Notes: a model not told the origin generated them from the letters alone. 64,000 nucleotides of DNA from Pseudomonas sp. S31 (GCF_016648105.1 NZ_JACVVE010000012.1:88699-152698); one strand, 5' to 3'. Positions 27,386 through 37,908 are shown, numbered from the stretch's first letter. Program-made: numbers and translations.

Positions 27386-29242
27386 TTAGCGTGATCGATT
27401 CTGTTTCCTGGCTGCTCGGTCTCGCTTCTGTCGCAACTTCTTCTTTTTCTTAACCGCGTTAGACTGGCCTCGAACAGTTCGTTGAAGCCCAAACAGCTTT
27501 CGCTTATCCAGCGGGATTAGGTTGGCAGGCTCAACATTGAGCTCATAAGGCTCAGCGATCTGAATGCATTTATGAATATCATCGAGAATGTCAGATTCAG
27601 TGATATCCAGCGGAATGAAGTCGGCCTGCGCCTCAATGTACTCATGTAGTCCCGCATGCCGTAGAAACGCCCCGAAATATTCGAGCTCATCGGTACCCAT
27701 CACTTTGCCGTGAAGCAAAGGACGCTGAGCCAAGTAAGTGTTCAGCGTTTCGACGCCTTGGCCAAGGTGGAGCATCGCATCGACCAGATACTCAAGGTCG
27801 GTGATGCACACGACCCAAGGATAGGGGGCATCGGGCTCCTTCTCGAGCATCAGCGCAAGATTCGTGGCAACGGGTCCAAAATCATCCCGAGTAACACAAA
27901 TGCAATAGATGTTCTCGATCTGCTCGCGCTGCAGTTCTATCAACAGATTGCCTTTCTTGTCGTACAGCGGGCTCGACGCATTATTTAGAAGACGAGTCCG
28001 CAATGCGTTGCCTTGATCGTATGCTTTCTGGATACCATTGCGCCCTCGGAAATGGTCGCGGATCCTCAGCGCAGCTTTCGAGGGATCACGTAGTGGTTCC
28101 TTGGGCGGTGACGCTTTTGCTTCAACGATGTAGACATTTGCGCCATGGACAATAACCAGATCATGCTCACCGTGCGAGTCGGGCCGGTCAAACGCGCTGT
28201 CATAGAACTGCGCTGTGCCTGGAAAGATTTTCTGCAAATGCTTGCGGGCTAGGTGTTCGAGTCGCCGATCGCGTTCTTTGAAATATCGAGCGGCGCAAGG
28301 CCCTTGAGTCAGATGACTTTCCAGTTTTTCGATGATGGCCTGATAGAACGCGTTGTTTACTAGGTAGAAAATACGCTCACCATCGGCAGTCAGCAGCGGG
28401 CGATCAATGATGGGGTTGCTCTCGGTGATGTATGTGATCGCAGGTGCAGCCCCTCGGACGGTGACAAAGTGCTGCATCAAGCAATTCGTCATCTCCACGC
28501 CAAACTCATCTAGCAACTGCTGACGCTGTACCTCGAACAACATTGTACTTCCACACTCGAACGCTTCTATGTGGCCGCGCAGGTCTGGCTGGTTACGGAC
28601 GCGCGCGATAGCCTCCTGAAGGTTCGCGCCCTGGCTTAACTCATGGAGAAATTGCTGACGCATCGCCTCGATGGCCTGCACAGCATCAACCACCGGGCTT
28701 GCATTCGCCTCAATCACCGTCTCAATGAAGCTGGCCATCCGCAGCAGCTCAACGTGAGACAGGCCAAAGGCTTCGACGGTGTCCTTCTCAAATCCAGCAA
28801 AGCATGTATTGATCCACTCCTTGATCTGCTCGCTCGATGCTTTGAATCCAGCCATGAAATAGTGCATGAAGGCAGGCATGGCGATTTCGCGTTGGCGGCG
28901 CCACTCGAAGCTAAGCCCGATTGCATACTCCTGCTCCGTAGGGAAATACGCCAAGCCATAATTTTGGAAGATCGACTCCAGACGGCGAACCAACTGTACA
29001 TGGCGCCCCTCATCTAGCGGCTTAGGCTCAATCGGCTCAGGCTGACTACTGGCCAAGGCGAGCAGGTACATGCCCTGCTTGAGCGGTGAACCGAGGTTCT
29101 GCTCCCTGCGCCCATGGTTGAAGTTGCTCTGCTGGGTGGAAACGAAGCTAGTGAGATCTTGCAGGCTTAGTTCAGCTGTGAGCTTTTTGAGCTTGTCGAC
29201 TTCGGATAACAAGCGCTTGTGCAGGTTCAAGTTCATGGTCAT
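27386..29242 (-). CDS. putative PD-(D/E)xK nuclease of helicase/nuclease module
   Basis: 618 aa; no close named family recognised. Counting from this start, a core near residues 355-380 reads HGEHDLVIVHGANVYIVEAKA: Glu359 and Asp361, then Glu374-Ala-Lys376, a good PD-(D/E)xK/NERD-like signature. The N-terminal half is helical. The C-terminus is a lysine/arginine tail (VKKKKKLRQKRDRAARK) likely to touch nucleic acid. The chosen ATG has GAGGAG 6 nt upstream; a TTG at 29263 would add seven residues. It follows the helicase gene by 63 bp on the same strand, so the two are probably co-transcribed and act together. GC content is higher than in the McrBC pair, suggesting separate acquisition. Confidence 0.7.
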   Translation of the reverse strand: MTMNLNLHKRLLSEVDKLKKLTAELSLQDLTSFVSTQQSNFNHGRREQNLGSPLKQGMYLLALASSQPEPIEPKPLDEGRHVQLVRRLESIFQNYGLAYFPTEQEYAIGLSFEWRRQREIAMPAFMHYFMAGFKASSEQIKEWINTCFAGFEKDTVEAFGLSHVELLRMASFIETVIEANASPVVDAVQAIEAMRQQFLHELSQGANLQEAIARVRNQPDLRGHIEAFECGSTMLFEVQRQQLLDEFGVEMTNCLMQHFVTVRGAAPAITYITESNPIIDRPLLTADGERIFYLVNNAFYQAIIEKLESHLTQGPCAARYFKERDRRLEHLARKHLQKIFPGTAQFYDSAFDRPDSHGEHDLVIVHGANVYIVEAKASPPKEPLRDPSKAALRIRDHFRGRNGIQKAYDQGNALRTRLLNNASSPLYDKKGNLLIELQREQIENIYCICVTRDDFGPVATNLALMLEKEPDAPYPWVVCITDLEYLVDAMLHLGQGVETLNTYLAQRPLLHGKVMGTDELEYFGAFLRHAGLHEYIEAQADFIPLDITESDILDDIHKCIQIAEPYELNVEPANLIPLDKRKLFGLQRTVRGQSNAVKKKKKLRQKRDRAARKQNRSR

Positions 29243-29305
29243 CCCTGACTCCTCATATGGCAACTGGGCTGAAATTTTCCGCGACCAGGCGGCAGCGATC
29301 CTAAA

Positions 29306-32245
29306 TTAAACGCTAGTAATGACTCTAACGTCAGAGCCCGACACATTCTTTATGTACGAATAACTGGTGCCGAGCACAGCCAACTGATCGGCAGAAACTT
29401 TGGCGGCCGAAATACCAGGTTGGACGATCACAAAGCGGAATACCATCTCGTGGTCGTGGCACTTATTGCGCAGCAGCTCCAAATCCATGGGCTCACCCTT
29501 TAGAATCCTGTCAAAGCCTTTGGGCAACGATTGCTGGTAGCGCTGCAACAACCGATTAAAAAACTTTTCTTCCGTGTGCAACCACTTCACCGAGCGTGAT
29601 GCCTGGCCGCAGACCTCGTAGACGTCGGAAACGCGGGCACCCGGCCGCGCCTCGCCATCTTGCTGAGGGCAATACTTGCAGTGGTATAGGTCAACAAAGA
29701 TAGCGTCCTTGCTTTCCTTGATCGCCACCAGGTCGGCGATCTCACCGGCGCCATCATCGTTGAAAATGAACGTGTAATCGTCCTCGATTCGGCTGTAGGT
29801 GAACCCTTGAACGGTGTCCGGGTTTCGGTCCGCCCGCATCGACTCGCTGTGGATCTGAGTCGTGCCCCAATCCCAGACTTCGATCAGGGCGACCGGCAGC
29901 TTCAGGTCCAAACTGTTGGGGGAAAAGTAGCGGTAATTGCCTTCGACCATCGAACCGTCAACGGCCAGCAGCACCAATGGGTTGCTATCCAAGTACTGCT
30001 CGAAAGAGCACTCTTCAGCAAAGACGATCTTGACCCCCGGGCAGGAAAATTTGAAGCCGTCATCCTGCAGCCGTATAGCGATGTCAGGCAGTTGGCGCTC
30101 CGTGCCATCAACTGCCGTTGCGCTGATAGGCACTCCCAGCGTGAGCGCATCGATTCGCCGAGGCTTGCCCAGCTCGACATCCAGCAGGTTGAAGACCTCA
30201 GCCAGGTACGCCAGCGAGATCTTCTGCTCATTTTCGATCAGGATTGACGCCGGCCAATCAGCGTAGAACATGCCCTCGGGCCATGCCCCCTCGATCTTTT
30301 CCGAGCGAATCACATCTTTGAGCACATCAGAGGGGTTGATCGTCGCGTCGTTGAGCTTCTGCGAGGCGCGCTTGCACCACTCGATCCAGTCGTTGATGCT
30401 CGAAGCGTTCATCTCCCAAATCTTGCCCTTGTGCGAGCAGCCAACGGTGGTGCGCTGGCCATCCTCGTAGCCGGTTGCGAAGATGTTGGACTTTCTCGCC
30501 GTACCGTTCTCGATTTCACTGATGACGGTATTTATGTCGCGCCCAACATGCATGGTGAAGCGCAGATCCTTACGCATGCGCGACAAGCCCACGTTCTGCA
30601 GCTTCATGAGTTTGATGCCATGCAGGGTGCGGAAGGTCGGCTCGCCGCTGATGCGCCGGGCATCCTTGGCGATCAGGCTCAGGAATCGATTGGTTTGCGA
30701 TTCGTCCCCGGAAGAATTAACGAACAGCGTCTTGTCGGGCGCATGGTAGTACGCCAGATAGAGGATCCAGTTGGTGTCCACGATCGTCGACGTCTGCGCC
30801 CAGCCGACGGGCGTTTCGCGCCGCGTTACCATGATGATGGTGTCGGCTTCGTCGTTGATGGACAGTAGCTGCAGCGGCTCTTTCTTCTGCGAGAAGTGCT
30901 TGGCCTTCTCGGGCCTCCAATCGGTGCGTTCCACGTGATAGGCGATCGCACTGATCTTGGGGTTGGGGTTCAAGCCGAAAATGTCCTCGGCATCGGCATC
31001 CTCGGGAAACTGTTCGGTGAACGTTTCCTTCTCGATCTCGCGGGCGATCTTGTTCTGACTGACATCGCGGATCACCGCACTCCAGTCGGCACTTTCCTTG
31101 TACAGCACCGCCATCTGGTAATCGACTTTCTGGTTGGCGATGTTCGAGACGAACTTGGCGTCACCGAGCGTATCATCGACTCGCGTCAGGCGACCGATAA
31201 ACTGCAGGGTGACGGCGGGACTACGGTGCTGGTCATGGATAGCCGCAATCTTCAGCTCCGGCAAATCGAACCCTTCGCCCAGCATGTCCACACAGACGAT
31301 AATCTTGTATTTCTTCTCGACAATTTCACCCAGCAGCTTGGCCCGGTTTGGCACCTTGCTATGGATGAGGATGGGCGAAAGATCGTCATGCTGTTTGTAC
31401 AATTCAAACAGTGCGGCGGCACGCTTCTGTGACCTTGCACGCACCATCAGCAGGTGATTGAGCCCTTGCGCACGATCGTTTCGTAACAGTTCGACTGCCT
31501 TGTCAGCCACCACCTGGTCAGCCAGTTCCAAGTTGTACTCGCGCACCGGATGGAACTCGATCGCCTTGAAGTAGCCATCGATCTGGGCATCCTTCAGCGG
31601 GTAGTTATAGATGATCTTGCCGTCCAGCGGCTGGTTATCCTCCCGGAACGGAGTGGCGGTGAATTGCAGGCAAGGCTTGTCCTTGAACGCGGTTTTGACC
31701 CTGTCCCAGGTCATGGCGGCCACATGATGCGCTTCATCGATGATCAGGTGACTGCACAACGCCGCCAAGGCCTCCAAGGCCGGTTGGTCGAAACGCTGTA
31801 GCGCTTGCGGCGTGGCGACAATGACGTTGGCCTCGGCTAGCTGTTGGACCTCGTCAGCTGAAAGGCCTGAACCGATCGCCTTTACCATTGGGTTCAGTGC
31901 GGTGACCGAAACGGCACCAATCTCCCGTAGCTTTTTCAGTTCAAGGCATTTCTCGACCAGCTGCGAACGCAACGGGTCGGAAGGTACTAGCACCAGTGCC
32001 CTAGGCAACCTTCCGGCGACCAGCAGCCCGAGCATGGTATCGGTTTTCCCGGTACCGGTCGGCATCACGATCGTGGCGGTCGTGGCGGGTGCCATCACCA
32101 GGTGCCCCAAGGCGGAGTACAGCGCTGCCAGTTGCGGCTTGCGCAAACCAGGCGTCTGAGTTTCCCGGACGGCCAGATTGAAATTAAACAGATGCTGCTG
32201 CCAGCTGCGATAGACGTCTGCGTACTTCCCTGCTTCAACGGCCAT
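29306..32245 (-). CDS. SF2 DEAH helicase with C-terminal nuclease-like domain
   Basis: 979 aa. Helicase motifs in order: PTGTGKT 62-68 (I), DEAH 170-173 (II), TATPF 196-200 (III), VDMLGEGFDLP about 319-329 (V), QFIGRLTRVDD 348-358 (VI). This resembles the motor of type I/III restriction and other defence helicases. The last 150 residues contain an IADLVAI strand, then FVDLYHCKYC with Asp838, Asp852, His855 and Lys857, then YEVCGQASRSVKW, which may be a degenerate or variant nuclease core. A GTG at 32296 would add 17 residues; the ATG at 32245 gives a more usual N-terminus. It is the first gene of a two-gene unit with the nuclease. I cannot place it in a named defence system. Confidence 0.75.
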   Translation of the reverse strand: MAVEAGKYADVYRSWQQHLFNFNLAVRETQTPGLRKPQLAALYSALGHLVMAPATTATIVMPTGTGKTDTMLGLLVAGRLPRALVLVPSDPLRSQLVEKCLELKKLREIGAVSVTALNPMVKAIGSGLSADEVQQLAEANVIVATPQALQRFDQPALEALAALCSHLIIDEAHHVAAMTWDRVKTAFKDKPCLQFTATPFREDNQPLDGKIIYNYPLKDAQIDGYFKAIEFHPVREYNLELADQVVADKAVELLRNDRAQGLNHLLMVRARSQKRAAALFELYKQHDDLSPILIHSKVPNRAKLLGEIVEKKYKIIVCVDMLGEGFDLPELKIAAIHDQHRSPAVTLQFIGRLTRVDDTLGDAKFVSNIANQKVDYQMAVLYKESADWSAVIRDVSQNKIAREIEKETFTEQFPEDADAEDIFGLNPNPKISAIAYHVERTDWRPEKAKHFSQKKEPLQLLSINDEADTIIMVTRRETPVGWAQTSTIVDTNWILYLAYYHAPDKTLFVNSSGDESQTNRFLSLIAKDARRISGEPTFRTLHGIKLMKLQNVGLSRMRKDLRFTMHVGRDINTVISEIENGTARKSNIFATGYEDGQRTTVGCSHKGKIWEMNASSINDWIEWCKRASQKLNDATINPSDVLKDVIRSEKIEGAWPEGMFYADWPASILIENEQKISLAYLAEVFNLLDVELGKPRRIDALTLGVPISATAVDGTERQLPDIAIRLQDDGFKFSCPGVKIVFAEECSFEQYLDSNPLVLLAVDGSMVEGNYRYFSPNSLDLKLPVALIEVWDWGTTQIHSESMRADRNPDTVQGFTYSRIEDDYTFIFNDDGAGEIADLVAIKESKDAIFVDLYHCKYCPQQDGEARPGARVSDVYEVCGQASRSVKWLHTEEKFFNRLLQRYQQSLPKGFDRILKGEPMDLELLRNKCHDHEMVFRFVIVQPGISAAKVSADQLAVLGTSYSYIKNVSGSDVRVITSV

Positions 32246-32698
32246 TACGGGTACCAGGTGGAGGATGAGAATTAGCCTTATCCAGCTAATGGCCACATGC
32301 TACCAGCGAAGCACTGGCGCAGTGTAGTCCTGCCAGGCGCCTCCCTCGCAAGCTGAGACGAACATATAACGAAAGCCATCAACCACCCCTCCCGGTCCGT
32401 TTCAGGAGAAGCTGGCGCACGAACTTTATCTAGGCGTTCCGCATCTTCACTATCTCATGAACTGCATCGCATCCTTGATCCTCAAGGTATGTACGACTGC
32501 CACCCGGCGCGATCTATTGAGCCCATCAACAATCGTGTGCAGCTTCTTCAGGTTCTGACGTAAGCGCATTCTCGACAACGGCGACCAACCCCAACCACTC
32601 TCCACACATGCGTCAAGAGTGCATTAAATACCGCAGAGTTCCAGTGGGAGCCAGCGCACAAATGGGGGACCGGATGGGGGACCAAAAACGGATAGGCA

Positions 32699-32727
32699 CA
32701 AAAAAACCCCGAAAAATCAGGGCTTTA
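32699..32727 (-). terminator. terminator-like hairpin beside the tRNA-like fragment
   Basis: On the minus strand AAAGCCC pairs with GGGGTTT (one mismatch) and a T-run follows, the layout seen behind tRNA genes. It lies just downstream of the tRNA-like 3' end at 32736-32768. Confidence 0.5.
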
Positions 32728-32735
32728 ATGAGAAT

Positions 32736-32768
32736 TGGTGGCGGAAGCGTAGGAATTCGAACCTCCCA
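32736..32768 (-). pseudogene. possible tRNA 3'-end fragment
   Basis: On the minus strand the stretch reads as a T-arm-like GGTTCGAATTCC followed by CTTCCGCCACCA, i.e. a plausible acceptor strand plus CCA. The T-loop has one extra T compared with a functional tRNA and no 5' half pairs with it. It could be a relic attachment site of an older element. Confidence 0.35.
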
Positions 32769-32920
32769 ACCGCCCCTCCCTCTCGGCCAATCGCCATTGC
32801 GCAAGAGCGGATGCAAATTCCCAAGACTCTGCTGTTTCTGAATTCTTGACCAACGGCAATTGAGATTCGGTGGGGCAAAAAGTGGGGCAAAATTGCCAAC
32901 CAGAGAAAAACGGGCGGGCA

Positions 32921-32955
32921 TAAAAAAATCCAGTCACCGCTAAGTGACTGGATTT
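32921..32955 (-). terminator. terminator of tRNA-Pro
   Basis: A 12-bp perfect stem (32926-32937 with 32944-32955) with a 6-nt loop is followed on the minus strand by a T-run, 13 bp beyond the tRNA 3' end. Confidence 0.88.
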
Positions 32956-32967
32956 CTTGGAGTTTTT

Positions 32968-33044
32968 TGGTCGGGACGGAGTGATTCGAACACTCGACCC
33001 CTTGCACCCCATGCAAGTGCGCTACCGGGCTGCGCTACGCCCCG
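32968..33044 (-). tRNA. tRNA-Pro(GGG)
   Basis: A 77-nt cloverleaf can be folded by hand: acceptor CGGGGCG/CGTCCCG, anticodon arm CTTGC-ATGGGGT-GCAAG giving anticodon GGG, T-arm GAGTG-TTCGAAT-CACTC, encoded CCA. It is intact and ends the translation-gene run on this strand. Its 3' end faces the ICE-derived region, the usual geometry for an integration target. Confidence 0.96.
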
Positions 33045-33147
33045 AACTCATTCTCAATACCTCTGAGAACGTTGAAGAATGTACCCTAACCCGCTGATAA
33101 GTGAAAGCTTTTTCTCAAAAAATTTCACCCCACCACCGCACCAGGGC

Positions 33148-33504
33148 CTACTTCTTCAACACCACCAACACATCCTCCAACTCGACAATCATCTGCCGAA
33201 TCAGCTGCTTGTACTGGGTAGTGTCATCCTTGGCCTCATCACTGGAGAGCCTTAACCGCGCTCCACCAATGGTGAACCCTTGGTCATACAACAGCGCCCG
33301 AATCTGCCGGATCATCAGCACGTCCTGCCGCTGATAATACCGCCGATTCCCGCGCCGTTTGACCGGGTTGAGTTGTGGGAACTCTTGTTCCCAATACCGA
33401 AGCACGTGCGGTTTTACCGCACAGAGCTCGCTCACCTCACCGATGGTGAAGTAGCGTTTCCCCGGGATGGGGGGCAGCTCGTCGTTATGGCTTGGTTCCA
33501 GCAT
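33148..33504 (-). CDS. MerR-family regulator next to ihfA
   Basis: 118 aa DNA-binding protein. The N-terminal winged-helix segment [25 protein letters not shown] (about 18-42) and RRGNRRYYQ (about 49-57) are typical of MerR proteins; the C-terminus is a short coiled coil (about 85-118) without a metal-binding cysteine cluster. The family's usual target is a spaced promoter, but this member's target is unknown. It overlaps the ihfA stop by 20 bp. This placement after ihfA and before tRNA-Pro is conserved in Pseudomonas. Confidence 0.88.
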
Positions 33505-33787
33505 AGGCCTCAACCCGGGCTTTCAATTTCTGCCCTGGACGAAAGGTGACGACACGGCGAGCGGTGATCGGGATCTCTTCCCCTGTCTTGGGGTTGCGGC
33601 CCGGCCGCTGGCGTTTGTCGCGAAGGTCGAAGTTGCCGAAACCGGACAGCTTGACCTGCTCGTTCTCTTCAAGTGCGTGCCGAATTTCTTCAAAAAACAG
33701 CTCGACCAGCTCCTTGGCCTCACGCTTGTTAAGCCCCAGCTCCTCGTACAGCCTTTCGGCCATCTCAGCTTTCGTCAGAGCACCCAT
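33485..33787 (-). CDS. ihfA: integration host factor, alpha subunit
   Basis: 100 aa, the alpha half of the IHF heterodimer that bends DNA at specific sites in recombination, replication and sigma-54 promoters. It opens [28 protein letters not shown]; the beta-arm carries [14 protein letters not shown] with the intercalating proline. It lies just 4 bp after pheT, the usual pheST-ihfA arrangement. Confidence 0.97.
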
Positions 33788-33791
33788 GCCG

Positions 33792-36173
33792 TTATTTCCT
33801 TAACGTGGTGTTCAACCTTTGTTCGAGCGAGGTGAGGATAGTCTGCAACGTGGCGTTCACCTCATCGTCGTTAAGAGTGCGCGATGGATGCTGCCAGGTC
33901 AAGCCGACGGCCAGGCTTTTTCTATCAGGATCAATGCCTTTACCCTGGTAGACATCAAACAGCCTGAGGTCTGTGAGCCATTCGCCTGCATTGTCACGAA
34001 TTACTTCAAGCACGTCTTGAGAAGCTACATCACGTCCTGCGATCAAAGCCAGGTCACGACGGGTTTCCGGGAACTTGGAGAGTTCGCTGAATTTCGGCAG
34101 GCGGCCTTCGACGACGTCGGCCAGTACCAGCTCGAAGACGTACACCGGGCGGTCCAGGTCCAGGGCCTTGGCGACTTCTGGGTGGATGGCGCCGAGGTAG
34201 CCGACTTCCTTGCCGTCGCGCTCGATGCGGGCGGTCTGGCCTGGGTGCAGGGCTGGGTGCTTGCCGGCGACGAACTTGAAGTCGGCCAGGGCGCCGGAGT
34301 AGCCCAGCAGGGCTTCCACGTCGGCCTTGACGTCGAAGAAGTCGATGCCATCACGGCCGTTGGCCCAACCTTCTGGCAGGCGGCTGCCGGTGACGACGCC
34401 GGCGATCATCGGCTGCTGCTCGAGGTTGCCGAGCTGGCCGACGAAGCGCAGGCCGCTTTCGAACAGGCGCACGCGGTCTTGCTGGCGGTTGAGGTTGTGC
34501 TGCAGCGCCTTGACCAGGCCCGGCCACAGGGACGCGCGCATGGCGGCCATGTCGCTGGAGATCGGGTTGGCCAGCTGCAGGGGTTCTACGCCTGGGCTGA
34601 ACAGCTCGAACAGTTTCGGGTCGATGAAGCTGTAGGTGATGGCTTCCTGGTAGCCGCGGGCGACCAGCAGGCGGCGCAGGTTCGGCAGCTCACCGCGGGT
34701 TTCCGGTTTGCCCTGGGGCGCGAGGCGCGCTTGTGGGTAGCGGACCGGCAGGTTGTTGTAGCCGTACAGGCGGGCCAGTTCTTCGATCAGGTCGACTTCG
34801 AGGCTGACGTCGAAGCGGTGGCTTGGCACCGTGACGGTCCACTCCCCTGCCTGGCTGCTGGTGGTGGTCAGTTCCAAAGCGTTGAGCAGTTGCTCGACCT
34901 GGGCCGGGGCCATCTCCATGCCGAGCATCTGGGTGATGCGTTCGGCGCGCAGGGTGATCGGGGCAACCTTTGGCAGGTCGGCTTCGCTGACGGCTTCGAC
35001 GACCGGGCCGGCTTCGCCGCCGACGATATCGAGGACCAGCTGGGTAGCGCGCTCGATGGCTTCGCGGGCCAGCTGGGAGTCGACGCCGCGCTCGTAGCGG
35101 TGCGAGGCATCGGTGTGCAGGCCGTAGGAACGGGCCTTGCCAGCCACGGAAATCGGCTCGAAGAAGGCGCTTTCGAGGAACAGGTCGCGGGTCTTCTCGG
35201 TGTTGACGCCGCTGTGCTCGCCACCCATCACGCCGGCAATGGCCAGGGCGCGGGTGTGGTCGGCGATGACCAGGGTGTCAGCACGCAGGGCGACTTCCTG
35301 GCCGTCGAGCAGGACGAGCTTCTCGCCCTCTTCTGCCATGCGCACGCGGATGCCGCCGTTGATTTCGGCGAGGTCGAAGGCGTGCATCGGCTGGCCGAGT
35401 TCGAGCATCACGTAGTTGGTGATGTCGACGGCGGCGTCGATGCTGCGTACGTCGCTGCGGCGCAGGCGCTCGACCATCCACAGTGGGGTCGGCTTGGACA
35501 GGTCGACGTTGCGGATGACACGGCCGAGGTAACGCGGGCAGGCCGCAGGGGCGCTGACTTCTACCGAGCGGACTTCGTCATGGGCGGCTGGCACGGCTGG
35601 CACCACTGGGCGGGTGACCGGGGTGTCGTACAGGGCGCTGACGTCACGGGCCAGACCTGCGATGGACAGGCAGTCGCCGCGGTTCGGGGTCAGGCCGATT
35701 TCGATGCTAGCGTCGTCGAGGCTCAGGTACTGGCGGATGTTTTCGCCAACCGGGGCGTCGGCAGCCAGTTCCAGCAGGCCGTCGTTTTCTTCGCTGATCT
35801 GCAGCTCGGCAGCCGAGCACAGCATGCCGAACGACTCGACGCCGCGCAGCTTGGCCTTCTTGATCTTGAAGTCGCCTGGCAGTTCGGCGCCGATCATGGC
35901 GAACGGGATCTTGATGCCTGGGCGCGCGTTGGGGGCGCCGCAGACGACCTGGAAGGTTTCCTGGCCGTTGCTGACCTGGCACACGCGCAGCTTGTCGGCG
36001 TCGGGGTGCTGTTCGGTGGCGAGGATCTCGCCCACGATGATGCCGCTGAACTGCCCGGCGGCCGGGGTCACGCTGTCGACTTCGAGGCCGGCCATGGACA
36101 GGCGGGCGACAAGGTCATCACGAGAGACTTGCGGGTTTACCCAACCGCGCAGCCACTGTTCACTGAATTTCAT
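33792..36173 (-). CDS. pheT: phenylalanyl-tRNA synthetase, beta chain
   Basis: 793 aa, full length. Order: N-terminal anchor [14 protein letters not shown], the EMAP-like tRNA-binding domain (about 40-148), the B3/B4 editing domain, B5, the catalytic-like core, and the C-terminal ferredoxin-fold anticodon-binding domain. It forms the alpha2-beta2 enzyme with PheS, whose gene ends 30 bp upstream. A long open frame on the opposite strand is only a codon-bias shadow. Confidence 0.97.
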
Positions 36174-36203
36174 GCTGTTCTCCTAGAAAGTGCGTCGATT
36201 GGC

Positions 36204-37311
<1,108 letters not shown>

Positions 37312-37328
37312 ATGATTGTCGTGGGTAC

Positions 37329-37685
37329 TTAGGCCAGAACGGCTTTAGCTTTCTCGACAATTGCAGCAAACGCCGCTTTTTCGTTCACTGCCAGGTCAGC
37401 CAGAACCTTACGGTCGATTTCGATCGACGCCTTTTTCAGGCCAGCAATCAGACGGCTGTACGACAGACCGTTGGTGCGGGCACCGGCGTTGATACGAGCG
37501 ATCCACAGGGCGCGGAACTGACGCTTTTTCTGGCGACGGTCACGGTAGGCGTATTGACCAGCCTTGATGACAGCCTGCTTGGCAACACGGAATACGCGCG
37601 AGCGAGCGCCGTAGTAGCCTTTAGCCAGTTTCAGAATTTTCTTGTGACGCTTACGAGCGATTACGCCGCGCTTTACACGAGCCAT
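37329..37685 (-). CDS. rplT: 50S ribosomal protein L20
   Basis: 118 aa, basic, starting [18 protein letters not shown] as L20 does. It binds 23S rRNA early in large-subunit assembly and in other bacteria represses its own operon. It lies 28 bp after rpmI in the infC-rpmI-rplT operon. Confidence 0.97.
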   Translation of the reverse strand: MARVKRGVIARKRHKKILKLAKGYYGARSRVFRVAKQAVIKAGQYAYRDRRQKKRQFRALWIARINAGARTNGLSYSRLIAGLKKASIEIDRKVLADLAVNEKAAFAAIVEKAKAVLA

Positions 37686-37713
37686 GAGTAACTTCCTCTA
37701 TCTTTGACCGAAA

Positions 37714-37908
37714 TTAACGTACGCGCAGCATGCGCTCGACTTTTGCCACGTCAGACGGGTGCAGCAAGCTGGCACCGCGCAGTTGACGCTTACGCTTGGT
37801 CGACATTTTGGTCAGGATGTGGCTCTTGAAAGCGTGCTTGTGCTTGAAGCCGGAAGCGGTCTTCAGGAAGCGCTTCGCAGCACCGCTCTTGGTTTTCATT
37901 TTTGGCAT
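37714..37908 (-). CDS. rpmI: 50S ribosomal protein L35
   Basis: 64 aa, very basic. The true start is the ATG at 37908 ([14 protein letters not shown]); the frame is open farther upstream but that part is not L35. Confidence 0.96.
   Translation of the reverse strand: MPKMKTKSGAAKRFLKTASGFKHKHAFKSHILTKMSTKRKRQLRGASLLHPSDVAKVERMLRVR

Larger units (their letters stand above)
5052..32967. mobile_element. ICE remnant (ICEclc/PFGI-1 type, G-type mating system) with defence cargo
   Basis: A run of genes from the RAQPRD protein to a MobH relaxase matches the conserved order of this ICE family, and the stretch ends next to tRNA-Pro, a typical integration target. Present: mating-pair-formation proteins, a TraC/VirB4-like ATPase, a TraG-N protein, DUF3742-, DUF3085- and ArdC-like genes, an MvaT paralogue and the relaxase. 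Not seen: coupling protein TraD, integrase, PilL/TIGR03759-side genes, ParA/ParB/DnaB/topoisomerase. The outer boundaries given are approximate. Autonomous transfer looks impossible from these genes alone; the missing half could lie beyond the left edge. Confidence 0.75.
32246..32967. other. integration scar: gene-free stretch next to tRNA-Pro
   Basis: About 720 bp with no intact gene; the upstream part should carry the helicase promoter. It contains a direct repeat of ATGGGGGACC (32662-32671 and 32674-32683), a second tandem motif GTGGGGCAAAA in two near copies around 32869-32891, a tRNA-like 3' end (32736-32768) and two terminators reading leftward. The two tandem motifs translate rightward as MGDRMGDQ and GGAKSGAK, reminiscent of tails of tyrosine integrases that end at tRNA attachment sites. 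An integrase body is absent. Confidence 0.5.

Noticed and set aside
22431..32967. CRISPR array or toxin-antitoxin pair in the cargo region
   Set aside because: No regularly spaced repeats and no small overlapping gene pair were seen.
32613..33012. Overlapping ~100-residue open frames on both strands near tRNA-Pro
   Set aside because: They cross terminators and tRNA sequence, lack ribosome sites and look like scar DNA rather than genes.
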